Origin: Bacteroidales bacterium
GTDB lineage: Bacteria > Bacteroidota > Bacteroidia > Bacteroidales > GWA2-32-17
NCBI GenBank assembly: GCA_013314715.1
Contig: JABUFC010000013.1
Coordinates: forward strand, 1 to 64,000
Direction of reading: 5' to 3'
DNA: 64,000 nucleotides
The notes below the pieces were generated by a model, which was not told where the DNA came from, searched no databases, and worked only from the letters and a program-made list of their open reading frames with translations. Below are positions 44,725 through 54,541 of the stretch, in pieces (within the stretch, counting starts at the first letter, position 1; each line of letters opens with the position of its first letter). Position numbers and translations under genes: made by a program.

Positions 44725-47700
44725 CGTTTCAAAATAATGTAACCACTTGCTTTTACTTTGTTGTTTTTCTGAACTATGTAAAAATAGGTGTCGTCAGGTA
44801 ACACATGACTGTTTAAATCTTTACCATCCCAGTCGTTGGCATATGGTTCTTTTTCGTAAACCACATTTCCCCATCTATTGAAAACTGTGAGTTTATAATT
44901 GTCAGTTGGTTCAATTCCATGAATTACGAAGTGGTCGTTTGTACCATCACCATTGGGCGAGAATCCTTCAGGGATAAATAGGCTTTTCAGCTCTATGGCA
45001 ATATCATCGAAAACAACGGGACAGTTGCCATTTGAAACTGTCCATCTAAGTATATTAATTCCTTCGGCGAAATTGCTTACAGTGGTATTTGGATTATGAA
45101 GATCTGAAAATGTAGCTTGTCCTTCAATTACTTGCCATGTGCCTTGTCCTGTATTGGGGATAGAGGCTTGCATCGTAATGGGGATGTTCTCTGAAATAAT
45201 TATATCGGGTCCGGCATTGGGGATTTGTGGTGGTTCATAAAAAGTAAGTTGTATATGATTCGTATCTATACAAGGTCCATTTTTTACTTCCCAGATCAGT
45301 GTGAAAGTTCCGTAGTTAGAGCTTTGAACTTGTGCATTAGGATGATGTATGTCGTTAATGCCGATATGGGTAGGAACGGTCCAAGTTCCTATGCCGGGTG
45401 AAGGATTTTGAGCTTGTAAAGTAGCACTGTTTCCGCACAATTCCATACTTGAGGCATGGGCACTAACAGGGCTAAAACCATGAATAATAATACTATCGGT
45501 TGGAATAGTACCATTACATCCACTGGCATCACTAAGTTGAGTGATAGATATGATATACAAAGGTTGATTGATGTTAATGGTGTATTCAGAATCGGCTTGT
45601 GTTTGGTTAACATTATAAATCGTTCCGTTTACAGTAAATTGAATATTCCAAGGTGAAGTTCCATCTATATGGGTATGAATATGTACCCATAAATTGGGCG
45701 TTAAACAGAGGCTGTCGTTTTCAACTAAAGAGTAACTTATAGAAGGTGGTACATTACCGATAATGCTTATTTCGTTGCTGTTTGAACTGCAATTGCCAAT
45801 TTGAATAATACGACGATATTGTTTTTGTCCAATAGCGAAGTTTGGTAAGTAACAAGCAGAAGTTGCACCTGGAATGTTTTCCCAATTGCCATTGTTAAGC
45901 CATTGCCATTGATAGCTTACGTTTTGACCTTGAGTATTTACTACTTCGATAATGGTATCCATAGGTGCACCTTCGCAGAAATGGGTGTGCTCAATAGATA
46001 TTTGATTGTTAGGTAAAATAATGGGATAAATAGCAAACGTATTACTGGTATCGATGCAAACACCAGAAGTTACGATTCGAGCATAAAAAGTAGTATCGAA
46101 AATAGCAGGTGTGCTGTATGCTTGGAATTGATTAGGTCCCAAAGCAGAATTCCAGTTGATAGAGTCTTGACTTTGAACCCAATGATAAGTATAGCTTCCT
46201 GAACCACCAGCAGGGTTTACGTTAATACTACCAAGCCAAACAACAGAACCTTGACATACATGAGCTGTACTACCAAGTCCTAACGTCGATTGTATAAGAT
46301 TTCCAATAATTGGAGGGAGTAAATCAATAGTTACAACATTACTGGTGTCGAAGCATCCATCTTGTTCAACAATGCGGCGGTAGTAATAATAACGATGCGA
46401 AGAATAATCATTTAAAGTAAAAGTAGCAAAGACCGTTGTATCGGGTAATAGTTCCCATTGATTTAAATCGTAGCTGATTTGCCAAATAAAATGCAAAGTT
46501 CCTATTGCTCCGCTTACAACACCATCGATATTACCTTGGGCAAAACCACAATATTGTTTAATGGTGTCAATATTATTTATATAGATATGGTTAGCTGTAA
46601 GAGTGTTGATTTTATATAAAGTTATAATATTCGATGAATCGACACATCCATTAAAATAAACAACACGTTTGAATCGAACCATATTGTTAAATGGTGGAGG
46701 GGTAATAATATAACTCGTTATGCCTGTATTTGTCCATCCACTACCAGTATTCATTAGCCATTGATAAGTATATCCGTTTTCATTATTCCCTTCAATAGGT
46801 AGAGGGGTTTCGTTCGCACAATAAACGGAATCGGCTGTATAAATTTGATTGTTGATGGTAGTAACATCAATATGAACGGTATTGCTGGTATCGCTACATC
46901 CACCACCTAAGATAACTCGCTTGAAATAACTACTTGATGTTGCTATCCAGTTATAATTTTGGTTATAGTTTATATTGGGTGCTGCATACCAATCGAAGCC
47001 ATTAGGGCTATATTTCCATTGATATGAAATGGTGCCAGCTCCTGAAGGGACAGAACCAGTAATAGTTATACTGTCGTTTGCACATGCTTGACTTTGGGTT
47101 AGTGAAATATTGTTGTTTTGCAATTGCGTTGTATAACTAATCGTTTTAGAAATTGTAATACTGCAATTATGAGCATCGGTAACTGTGATAACATAGTTGC
47201 CAGCACATAAATTATTTAAATTAGCAGGATTGATAGTGTAAGGCGATGTGCCTCCTATGGGAGATACAGTAATGGAACCATTGCACGAATACGAACAACT
47301 AGTATTGGTAATAGTGGTATTTATGGTAAGCGGTTGTGGTTGTGTAATAGTTACAGAATTATTAACCGTACAACTATGGCTATCATAAACGGTTACATTG
47401 TATGTTGTTGCTGATAATCCTGTTGCTGTTTGATTTGCTTGGCCATTGCTCCAATGGTAAGTATATGGTGGAACTCCGCCCGATGCAGAAACGGTGGCGG
47501 TACCATTATTACCGCCATTGCATAATACATTTGTTTGGCTTATGGATGAAGTTAAAATCGGTGGTTGGTTAATTAAAATAGTATCAATAACCGAGCATCC
47601 CATATTATCCGATATGGTTACTGTATATGTGCCTGCTGTAACATTATTTATAGAGTGAGTTGTGTTACCATTACTCCAATTATAGGAATAAGAGCCAGAA

Positions 47701-49370
47701 CCTCCGGTAACTGAAATGTCTGCACTCCCTGTGTTTTGTCCATAGCAGTTTACATGATTGATTTGAATGTTTAATTGTAAGGGGACGACCGTAATAGTAA
47801 CTACATTGCTTGTGTCGTTTTCAATAACACTACCATCAGACGACAAAACGATTCGTCTAAAGTAGGTTGTTTGTGATAAAGGTGATGGCTGATAATTGGC
47901 TTGATTATTCACTCCTGGACAATTATTCCAAGTGGTTTGATTGGTACTGCATTGCCATAAGTAAGATGTATAAAAAGGCGATTCATCACCTGTTAACATA
48001 TGAGGCTGGATTCCCGGACAAACCGAATGATTGGAACCGATGATGTTATTACTGAGCAAACAATTTAAACGTAATTGAAAGTTATTTGTTGCCATTCCAT
48101 TAGCTCCGTCAGTGCCTTTGTATAATGATGAACAAGCATTGCCTGCTAAGCCTTTTGAAACATTAATAGTAGGTGAAGGACCACTAAATGTAGAATAATA
48201 AACAACGCCTCCGCCTCCACCACCACCCGAGCCACGGCAAGTTATGTTATTGCTGCTACCTCCGTTACCGCCCAGAGCATTAAGCAAAATATTTCCATTA
48301 ATAATTGGAGATATAAATACAACCGAACCACCTCCTCCGCCACCACCGGCACTTTCGTAAGTGGTAACTAGATTCACCGATTCGCCATTTGCTGTAATTT
48401 GCTTATTGTTAGCTACAATGTTATTAGCGATAATGATAATAATTCCACCACCATTTCCACCTTTGGTAACGTCGTTAGAGTATTGTTCGTAAGTTCCGGT
48501 TCCACCACCTCCACCCATAAATAATTTTTGAGCAACGGTACCTGTGGTACTTAGAATATTTAATCCTCCAATACCTCCATAGTTTTGATTTACCAAAATA
48601 CAAGCATCACTTTCTCTACCTCCGTTACCACCTGCTCCGGCATTACTACCTCCTCCTCCAGCCGAATTGATGCCATTACCGCCTCCACCTCCATTGATAA
48701 ATTTTCCTCTTCCTCTAGCAAAATTTAATGGAAGTTGAGCGATACCTTCGCCTTTTAATCCAGCAGAATCATAACCATTTACGGTATAATAATAACTGTA
48801 TATGCCACCGCTAGCCTCGTTTGAACATTTATTAAGCGAGTTGATTACAGGTGAATTCGCTCCTCTAAAACCTTTTCCGGTAACATCTATATTGGCGTTA
48901 AGGGTTAGTGTACCATTAACAAACATTACTAAAATTCCTCCTTTTGTACCATCCCACGGGTCGCAAGTGAGGGTAGTATTTACGGTTGCGTTTGTGTAAG
49001 TTTTTACTTTAACGACTTGAAATAAATTATCATCATAATTGTTTAATAGTGGGCAAGAAAGTGTAATGATTTTATTGACTCCGTCAATGGATTGAATGAT
49101 TGAAAAATCGTAGTTTCCTGCATTTCCAATGTTAAGAATATCTCCAAATGAGCTATTATTGGTGAGGACAGGAATAGCTCCTTGAGCTTGATAAATCAAA
49201 ATAGTGTCGTTTACACTAAATAATGCAATTTGATTGATTTTTAACTGAGTTGAACTTATTTGGTGTATACCCGAAGCATAGCTATTGATTACGCCTCCAA
49301 TGATTGCATTTTGTGCCTTTAAAAGAAAAGGCAAAAGAAAAATCACTATGAAAAAAAAGTATTTTTTCAT
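44721..49370 (-). CDS. Large T9SS adhesin with glycine-rich region, SprB repeats and CHU_C domain
   Basis: 1,549 aa. Signal peptide (...LLPFLLKAQ). An N-terminal beta domain (about 20-200) is followed by a glycine-rich region (about 200-410) with several runs of five to seven Gly. SprB-type repeats lie at about 530-757 (GGSGSYSYNWSNG, GGVPPYTYHWSNG, GGTSPYTINPA). Ig-like modules of about 95 residues with the pattern Y-Q-W...R-R-[IV]-[IV]...DTSN run from about 760 to 1230. The C-terminal gliding-motility domain (from about 1460, GFSPNGDGTNDHFVI, VYEKEPYANDWDGK) directs type IX export. It is transcribed with its PorP/SprF partner. A cell-surface adhesin is likely; its ligand is unknown. Confidence 0.93.
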   Translation of the reverse strand: MKKYFFFIVIFLLPFLLKAQNAIIGGVINSYASGIHQISSTQLKINQIALFSVNDTILIYQAQGAIPVLTNNSSFGDILNIGNAGNYDFSIIQSIDGVNKIITLSCPLLNNYDDNLFQVVKVKTYTNATVNTTLTCDPWDGTKGGILVMFVNGTLTLNANIDVTGKGFRGANSPVINSLNKCSNEASGGIYSYYYTVNGYDSAGLKGEGIAQLPLNFARGRGKFINGGGGGNGINSAGGGGSNAGAGGNGGRESDACILVNQNYGGIGGLNILSTTGTVAQKLFMGGGGGTGTYEQYSNDVTKGGNGGGIIIIIANNIVANNKQITANGESVNLVTTYESAGGGGGGGSVVFISPIINGNILLNALGGNGGSSNNITCRGSGGGGGGGVVYYSTFSGPSPTINVSKGLAGNACSSLYKGTDGANGMATNNFQLRLNCLLSNNIIGSNHSVCPGIQPHMLTGDESPFYTSYLWQCSTNQTTWNNCPGVNNQANYQPSPLSQTTYFRRIVLSSDGSVIENDTSNVVTITVVPLQLNIQINHVNCYGQNTGSADISVTGGSGSYSYNWSNGNTTHSINNVTAGTYTVTISDNMGCSVIDTILINQPPILTSSISQTNVLCNGGNNGTATVSASGGVPPYTYHWSNGQANQTATGLSATTYNVTVYDSHSCTVNNSVTITQPQPLTINTTITNTSCSYSCNGSITVSPIGGTSPYTINPANLNNLCAGNYVITVTDAHNCSITISKTISYTTQLQNNNISLTQSQACANDSITITGSVPSGAGTISYQWKYSPNGFDWYAAPNINYNQNYNWIATSSSYFKRVILGGGCSDTSNTVHIDVTTINNQIYTADSVYCANETPLPIEGNNENGYTYQWLMNTGSGWTNTGITSYIITPPPFNNMVRFKRVVYFNGCVDSSNIITLYKINTLTANHIYINNIDTIKQYCGFAQGNIDGVVSGAIGTLHFIWQISYDLNQWELLPDTTVFATFTLNDYSSHRYYYYRRIVEQDGCFDTSNVVTIDLLPPIIGNLIQSTLGLGSTAHVCQGSVVWLGSINVNPAGGSGSYTYHWVQSQDSINWNSALGPNQFQAYSTPAIFDTTFYARIVTSGVCIDTSNTFAIYPIILPNNQISIEHTHFCEGAPMDTIIEVVNTQGQNVSYQWQWLNNGNWENIPGATSACYLPNFAIGQKQYRRIIQIGNCSSNSNEISIIGNVPPSISYSLVENDSLCLTPNLWVHIHTHIDGTSPWNIQFTVNGTIYNVNQTQADSEYTININQPLYIISITQLSDASGCNGTIPTDSIIIHGFSPVSAHASSMELCGNSATLQAQNPSPGIGTWTVPTHIGINDIHHPNAQVQSSNYGTFTLIWEVKNGPCIDTNHIQLTFYEPPQIPNAGPDIIISENIPITMQASIPNTGQGTWQVIEGQATFSDLHNPNTTVSNFAEGINILRWTVSNGNCPVVFDDIAIELKSLFIPEGFSPNGDGTNDHFVIHGIEPTDNYKLTVFNRWGNVVYEKEPYANDWDGKDLNSHVLPDDTYFYIVQKNNKVKASGYIILKR

Positions 49371-50728
49371 TGTAAGGTTTTAATCCAATTAGTTAGGTCA
49401 AAGTTATCAAAATTACCTGAACTCATGAGCAAAATTACAACATTCTTTTGAATAGACGAAGATAAATAATCAAACAGTTGCCTCGATTGACTAAAAATTT
49501 TTAGATTTGTTGATTTAAAGCCACTTTGAATGTCATCGGGTTGTAAGTCAGGTAGTTTTTTTAGTGCTAAAGCGTGTGGATTAAAATAAACAATGGCTTC
49601 GTCGCTAAAATTCATGCTGCCTGCATATTGAGGTAAAAAGTTTTTTTGTAAACTACTATAAGTATGCAATTCGAGGCATGCAATGAGTTTTTCTTCATGA
49701 TAAATAGACTTTATTGCTTGTATAGTAGCTTTAACTTTGGAGGGAGCATGGGCAAAATCGATGAATACAGTAATGTTTTTTTCTTTGTTGAAGTACAATT
49801 TTTGTAAACGTTTATTAGCACCTTCGAAAGTTGAGATAGCAGCATAAAAATCTTTATCGCTAATACCGAGTTCGTTGCAGACAAATTTTGCTCCTTGTAT
49901 GTTTTGTAAATTATGATTTCCAAAAATATTTATAGGCACTTTTTGGTCATTAACCATTAAGAAGGTTTGTTGATTTTCAACAATAGCATCGTGTTCTTTG
50001 TAGGGGATTGATTTTATATCGTTTCGAAGTTGTTGGGCAATTTTTTGCAATTCGTTATCGCCTTGATACCAAACAAGCGAACCCTGAGGTTCAATAAGAT
50101 CGGTAAAAATTTTAAATTGCTCAATGTATTTTTCAAAAGTTGGAAATACATTCATGTGGTCCCAAGCGATTCCGGTTATAAGAGCTATATGGGGCTTGTA
50201 AAGATGAAATTTAGGGCGCAAGTCGAATGGGGCTGTAAGGTACTCATCTCCTTCAAAAACCATGATGGGTGCATCGTCCGAGAGCGATACCATGCGTTCA
50301 AAACCTTTTATCTGTGCACCAACCATGTAATCAAATTTTAATTGGCAATGTTTTAATACATGCAGAATCATGGAAGTAATAGTTGTTTTACCATGACTAC
50401 CACCAATGACGACTCTTTTTTTATGTTTAGCATGTTCGTATAAAAATTCGGGATAGGAGAAATATTTTATTTGAAGTTCTTGTGTTTTTAAAAGTTCTGG
50501 ATTGTCGGGTCTGGCATGCATGCCGACAATAACTACATCGATTTGTCGATTAATTTTGTCGGGAAACCACCCCCAGGCTTCGGGCAAAAGACCAGCATTT
50601 TTAAGTCTCGTGTATGAGGGTTCAAAAATTTCGTCATCGCTTCCGGTTACTTTATGACCTTTTTTTGCTAAGTCTAAAGCTAAGTTGTGCATCGCACTTC
50701 CACCAATAGCTATAAAATGATACCACAT
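49367..50728 (-). CDS. mpl: UDP-N-acetylmuramate:L-Ala-gamma-D-Glu-meso-DAP ligase
   Basis: Recycles cell-wall tripeptide by ligating it to UDP-MurNAc. 453 aa, a Mur-ligase. N-terminal Rossmann domain (YHFIAIGGSAMHNLA), ATP loop GGSHGKTT at 109-116, central VFEGDEYLTAPFD and GIAWDHMNVFPTFE, and the C-terminal domain FIDFAHAPSKVKAT. The Mpl-type VGMHARPDNPEL distinguishes it from MurC. Its start overlaps nothing, but its stop overlaps the adhesin start by 4 bases. Divergent from the MBL gene. Confidence 0.93.
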   Translation of the reverse strand: MWYHFIAIGGSAMHNLALDLAKKGHKVTGSDDEIFEPSYTRLKNAGLLPEAWGWFPDKINRQIDVVIVGMHARPDNPELLKTQELQIKYFSYPEFLYEHAKHKKRVVIGGSHGKTTITSMILHVLKHCQLKFDYMVGAQIKGFERMVSLSDDAPIMVFEGDEYLTAPFDLRPKFHLYKPHIALITGIAWDHMNVFPTFEKYIEQFKIFTDLIEPQGSLVWYQGDNELQKIAQQLRNDIKSIPYKEHDAIVENQQTFLMVNDQKVPINIFGNHNLQNIQGAKFVCNELGISDKDFYAAISTFEGANKRLQKLYFNKEKNITVFIDFAHAPSKVKATIQAIKSIYHEEKLIACLELHTYSSLQKNFLPQYAGSMNFSDEAIVYFNPHALALKKLPDLQPDDIQSGFKSTNLKIFSQSRQLFDYLSSSIQKNVVILLMSSGNFDNFDLTNWIKTLQ

Positions 50729-50788
50729 AAAATAAATTATAATTTTAGTAATTTTAAGCCAAAAATTTTGTTAAAAGTACCAAAAAAT

Positions 50789-51631
50789 ATGAAGCTAACA
50801 ATCATTGAAACCGAAAATTTTAAAGTAGATGGCGGCGCTATGTTTGGAGTTATTCCCAAGTCGATGTGGCAAAAGGTGTATCCGGCTGATGAGAATAATA
50901 TGTGTAATTTGGCTAATCGCTTGTTATTGATTGAAATTAAAGACAGAAAAATATTGGTTGATGCCGGTATTGGCAATAAACACGATGATAAATTTCTTTC
51001 GCATATATATGTTAATGGCGAAGGTAATTTGCTTAAGTCACTAGCGAATAATGGTTTTTCTACTGCTGATATTACCGATGTTGTTTTTACCCATTTACAT
51101 TGGGATCATTGTGCTGGTGCTACTTATTACAATAGCAATAGAGAATTATGCCTTACTTTTCCTAATGCACAATATTGGGTCAGTAAAAGCCAATGGGAGT
51201 GGGCACTTAATCCGAATGCTCGCGAAAAAGCTGCCTTTCAAAATGAAAATCTTATTCCACTTCAACAAAGTGGTAGGTTGAATTTGATTGAACATAATAC
51301 AGTTTTATACGACAATATTGAGCTACGAATATACGATGGTCACACTATGGGCATGATTTCGCTTATACTTCATAACAATAATTCTGTATTAGCGGTTCCG
51401 GCCGATTTAATTCCTACTGCTGCACATATTCCATTACCATGGATCTCGGCATATGATATACAACCGATGCAATTGTTAAAAGAAAAAAACGATTTCTTAA
51501 ACGAAGCATGGGAAAAACAGTGGATATTATTTTTTGAGCACGATATTCATACTGAATGCTGTACACTCGATAAGACAAACAAAGGAATAAAAGCAAAAGA
51601 TTTTCTTCCTTTATCAGCCGTAAAATTATGA
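50789..51631 (+). CDS. Metallo-beta-lactamase-fold hydrolase
   Basis: About 280 aa from the ATG at 50789 (MKLTIIETENF). The frame is open to 50687, but that extension overlaps mpl and looks non-coding. Zinc ligands: THLHWDHCAG (His102, His104, Asp106, His107), a downstream DGHTMGMI histidine, ADLIPTAAH with its Asp, and a late FEHDIH. The pattern fits lactonase or glyoxalase II-like hydrolases. The substrate is unknown. Its stop overlaps the next gene by ATGA, so the two are cotranscribed. Confidence 0.85.
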   Translation: MKLTIIETENFKVDGGAMFGVIPKSMWQKVYPADENNMCNLANRLLLIEIKDRKILVDAGIGNKHDDKFLSHIYVNGEGNLLKSLANNGFSTADITDVVFTHLHWDHCAGATYYNSNRELCLTFPNAQYWVSKSQWEWALNPNAREKAAFQNENLIPLQQSGRLNLIEHNTVLYDNIELRIYDGHTMGMISLILHNNNSVLAVPADLIPTAAHIPLPWISAYDIQPMQLLKEKNDFLNEAWEKQWILFFEHDIHTECCTLDKTNKGIKAKDFLPLSAVKL

Positions 51632-52557
51632 ATAAAGAAAAAGTTAATCCCACCGAAGTTTTATCGTGGGTAGATGGAAAAATAAAGTCGTCTAATCGAT
51701 TATTGTTTATAGAGAACGCTATTTGGCAACCCGGAAATGAACGAAAAGAAAGGCTATTGTTGCAATATATTAATGCTATAGCCAACCAAGGAGGAGGAAC
51801 AATTGTGTTTGGTTTACAGACTTACCGTCGTAGGGCACATAATATTATTGGTATTGACAAAAATGAAGGTTCAGAATTTTGGTTAAAAACTCTCATTAAA
51901 ACAAATATATCGCCTGTAATAGAGAATATTGACATCTATTCGCTTCGCATAAATGACAAAAACCTGTTAGTTCTTACGATTGAATCGAACGATGCCCCGT
52001 ATATGATTATAGACGATGGTTTTTATGGATGGAATGATATAAAACCACGGAAATTACTCGAACAAGAGATTCGTCAGTTATACCAAAACAGTCATAAGCC
52101 TCAACTCGAGTATGTAGGAGTGATTAATACGCAAGGGGTGGCCTTATTAGAAAATGGTATCCCGACTTCTATTCAGTTTTATCCTAAGTTTCTTATTCGA
52201 AATGCCGGAACTGCTCCCGAAAAAGATTATAAAGTAGAATTTTGGTTTCCTTCATCGCTAACAGATGCTAATTTTAGTCCTTTACAGCAATATTTTCATC
52301 GTTTAGATGGGGTTTACTCTGTTTTTTCTATTCCTGGCAAAACAACCCTTTTTCAGGATGAAGTATATACTATTGCCGAAGCGAAATTAACTGTTCACAT
52401 CGAAAATATAGAAGATTTTTTAGAGCACGACTTTCTCATTCATTTATTTTATTCTAAAGGGAAAAAAACATATCGATTCAAGCTTTCTGAAACCTTTCAT
52501 TATCAAAAGCAAAAAATATTAAATGATAATGTTTTTAAACAAAAATTCTTAGAATAA
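51628..52557 (+). CDS. AlbA_2/Schlafen-type putative DNA-binding protein
   Basis: 309 aa. Residues about 22-150 match the AlbA_2 domain of Schlafen-like proteins: FIENAIWQPGNERKERLLLQYINAIANQGGG is cut short here to its core pattern, E-x-K-x-x-x-L-L-x-x-I-x-A-x-A-N-x-x-G-G-x-x-x-x-G, followed by GIDKNEG and a strand LLVLTIESNDAPYMI. The C-terminal half (about 155-309) is beta-rich with no family I recognise. Such proteins are often annotated as transcriptional regulators or ATP-binding proteins, with weak experimental basis. It overlaps the MBL gene by 4 bases and is convergent with tonB after 8 bases. Confidence 0.7.
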   Translation: MNKEKVNPTEVLSWVDGKIKSSNRLLFIENAIWQPGNERKERLLLQYINAIANQGGGTIVFGLQTYRRRAHNIIGIDKNEGSEFWLKTLIKTNISPVIENIDIYSLRINDKNLLVLTIESNDAPYMIIDDGFYGWNDIKPRKLLEQEIRQLYQNSHKPQLEYVGVINTQGVALLENGIPTSIQFYPKFLIRNAGTAPEKDYKVEFWFPSSLTDANFSPLQQYFHRLDGVYSVFSIPGKTTLFQDEVYTIAEAKLTVHIENIEDFLEHDFLIHLFYSKGKKTYRFKLSETFHYQKQKILNDNVFKQKFLE

Positions 52558-52565
52558 TGTTTATT

Positions 52566-53321
52566 TTATTGTAAGCTAAATTTATACGTAATGGTTCCTC
52601 GTTGTAATTCGGGAGCATCGGGCTTTGCGTCGAATTTGGCTTTCATGGCAGCACTATAAGCAGCATCCAGATAGGGTTTAGATAGTATAGTTGTACCTTT
52701 AATTCCTGCATTTGCTTTTACAACGGTGCCCGTTCGATCTACAAAAATTTCGACGACTACTTTACCTTGTTCATTACCTGGATAGGTTGGTCTTGGTAAG
52801 CCTCCTTTAAGGCCTCTTCCTCCAAGGCTATATGAATTGCCTCCACCATCGGGACTTCCGTGATGGCTAAGTGCATTGGGATCTCCATTCGGATTGCCTT
52901 GGTTGCCAATGCCATTCCCTTCGCCTTCACTTTGGCTATTTGTATTTTGATTTCCAGGGAAAAGAGCATTCTGATTAATGGTTCTTTGTGTCTCTTGAGT
53001 TTGGGTAGTTTGATTATTAACAGGTTCTGTTTGTTTAGGTTTTTTGTTTTGATTTGTTTTTATGGCAACGGCTTCTTCAAAATCTTGTGTTATATTACTT
53101 TCTTCAGTATTTTGTGGATTTGATTGCATTTGTTGTGTTTGTTGCGAAGGTTCCATATTGCCACTTCCATCTTCGGTTGTACCAAAATTAACGAGTATCC
53201 CTTTTTCGCCAGGGAGTGGGAGTGGGGTATGTAAGCCAAGTAATATAAGAAGAGCTACCACTATTCCATGAAAGAGAATGGTAACGATTAAGCTACTTTT
53301 ATTGATCGATGAAGTGCTCAT
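52566..53321 (-). CDS. tonB: TonB-family energy transducer
   Basis: 251 aa. One N-terminal membrane helix (about 10-32, SLIVTILFHGIVVALLILLG), a 140-residue periplasmic spacer rich in Gln, Asn and Gly instead of the classical Pro/Lys, and a C-terminal TonB-like domain (about 165-250; GKVVVEIFVDRTGTVVKANA, AAYSAAMKAKFDAKP). It links the ExbB-ExbD motor to outer-membrane receptors such as the two in this window. It follows exbD by 2 bases. The shorter symbol is by family. Confidence 0.88.
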   Translation of the reverse strand: MSTSSINKSSLIVTILFHGIVVALLILLGLHTPLPLPGEKGILVNFGTTEDGSGNMEPSQQTQQMQSNPQNTEESNITQDFEEAVAIKTNQNKKPKQTEPVNNQTTQTQETQRTINQNALFPGNQNTNSQSEGEGNGIGNQGNPNGDPNALSHHGSPDGGGNSYSLGGRGLKGGLPRPTYPGNEQGKVVVEIFVDRTGTVVKANAGIKGTTILSKPYLDAAYSAAMKAKFDAKPDAPELQRGTITYKFSLQ

Positions 53322-53323
53322 TA

Positions 53324-53731
53324 TTACTGTGGTTGTGTAGCTAATATTAGTTTATACTTATTGTTTTTAGCAATATTCATTACTTTAACTACTTCTTCAA
53401 TTGGTACAGTTCTGTCGGCATGAAGCGAAATGGTTGGGGCTTCGTCTGGATTTGTTACTGTACCTAGTTTTTGTTGTAAAACAGATTCTAAGTTTTCGAT
53501 ACCGACATTTTCTGTTTCTACATAAAATTGTAAATCGGCAGTAATAGAAATGGTTGTAATAGGTTTATTGGCTTGCACCTGACTATTGCTTCGGGGTAGT
53601 AATAATTTAAGTGCATTGGGCGAAATAAGTGTGGATGTTATCATAAAAAATATAAGTAATAGGAATACTAAATCAGACATGGTCGATGTGCTGAATTCGG
53701 TACTTACTTTATTGCGTGAACGAATGGCCAT
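53324..53731 (-). CDS. exbD: Biopolymer transport protein ExbD
   Basis: 135 aa. One membrane helix (about 17-38) carrying the essential Asp in STMSDLVFLLLIFFMITST, then a periplasmic domain ending VVKVMNIAKNNKYKLILATQ. It couples the proton gradient with ExbB to drive TonB. It lies 6 bases after exbB and 2 before tonB. Confidence 0.94.
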   Translation of the reverse strand: MAIRSRNKVSTEFSTSTMSDLVFLLLIFFMITSTLISPNALKLLLPRSNSQVQANKPITTISITADLQFYVETENVGIENLESVLQQKLGTVTNPDEAPTISLHADRTVPIEEVVKVMNIAKNNKYKLILATQPQ

Positions 53732-53737
53732 ATCAAA

Positions 53738-54418
53738 TTATTTTACAGGTTCATTTAGTAAATCCATAAATTCAGTAGTACTGCGTTCGAGTTGATATAC
53801 AAGGTTTTCGATGCGAACAACAAGATAGTTATATGCGATATAAGCAATAATACCAACAATAAGCCCTCCCACAGTGGTAACCATAGCTTCGTAAATACCA
53901 CTTGAAAGAAGGGTAATATCGATGTTGTTGCCTGCATTGGCCATGTTGTAAAATGCTTTTACCATACCGGTTACCGTACCTAAAAAACCAAGCATAGGCG
54001 AGGCACCAGCAGCTGTAGCTAGAATGGCAATACTTTTTTCGAGATTGGCAACTTCGAGTTTGCCAACATTTTCTACTGCTGCATTTATGTCGTTGAGTGG
54101 ACGTCCTATGCGGTTGATCCCTTTTTCAATCATACGTGAAAGAGGCGAATTTTGAGCTTTACATAAGGCTAGAGCATTATCTATTTTTCCGTCAAGGATA
54201 TATTCGCGAATGTTGTCCATAAATTTGTCGTCTTTTTTGTTTGCATTTCGAATAGCAATAAAACGATCGACAAATACATAAATAGTAATAATACTGATTA
54301 TTCCTAAGACAATCATAATCCAGCCACCTTTTAGGGCTAGGTCCCATAACGAAAGCGTTAGTTCTCCTTGAGCTGGAACAGTTCCAGCAGCTGTAGTTGT
54401 AATCTGCAAAAACATCAT
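53738..54418 (-). CDS. exbB: MotA/TolQ/ExbB proton channel protein
   Basis: 226 aa; the start may also be the second ATG at 54415. Three membrane helices (about 33-55, 130-155, 170-200). The family core is NLEKSIAILATAAGASPMLG, FLGTVTGMVKAF and EAMVTTVGGLIVGIIAYIAY, with the conserved Thr residues of the channel. First gene of exbB-exbD-tonB. A 123-base gap without an obvious promoter separates it from lpxD upstream on the same strand. Confidence 0.94.
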   Translation of the reverse strand: MMFLQITTTAAGTVPAQGELTLSLWDLALKGGWIMIVLGIISIITIYVFVDRFIAIRNANKKDDKFMDNIREYILDGKIDNALALCKAQNSPLSRMIEKGINRIGRPLNDINAAVENVGKLEVANLEKSIAILATAAGASPMLGFLGTVTGMVKAFYNMANAGNNIDITLLSSGIYEAMVTTVGGLIVGIIAYIAYNYLVVRIENLVYQLERSTTEFMDLLNEPVK

Positions 54419-54541
54419 ACCTCGATAGAATTAAAGTTTAAATAATTGCACTAAAATAAGCATGAAGTAATAACGCAGTAATAGGTTAAAATATTATTTA
54501 TTAACATTCAATTGTTGAATGTAGATTTACTTTTAAAGTAG

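Noticed and set aside
50687-50788. Upstream extension of the MBL hydrolase gene
   Set aside because: It overlaps the divergent mpl start, and the translated part is unlike the family N-terminus, which begins at MKLTIIETE.
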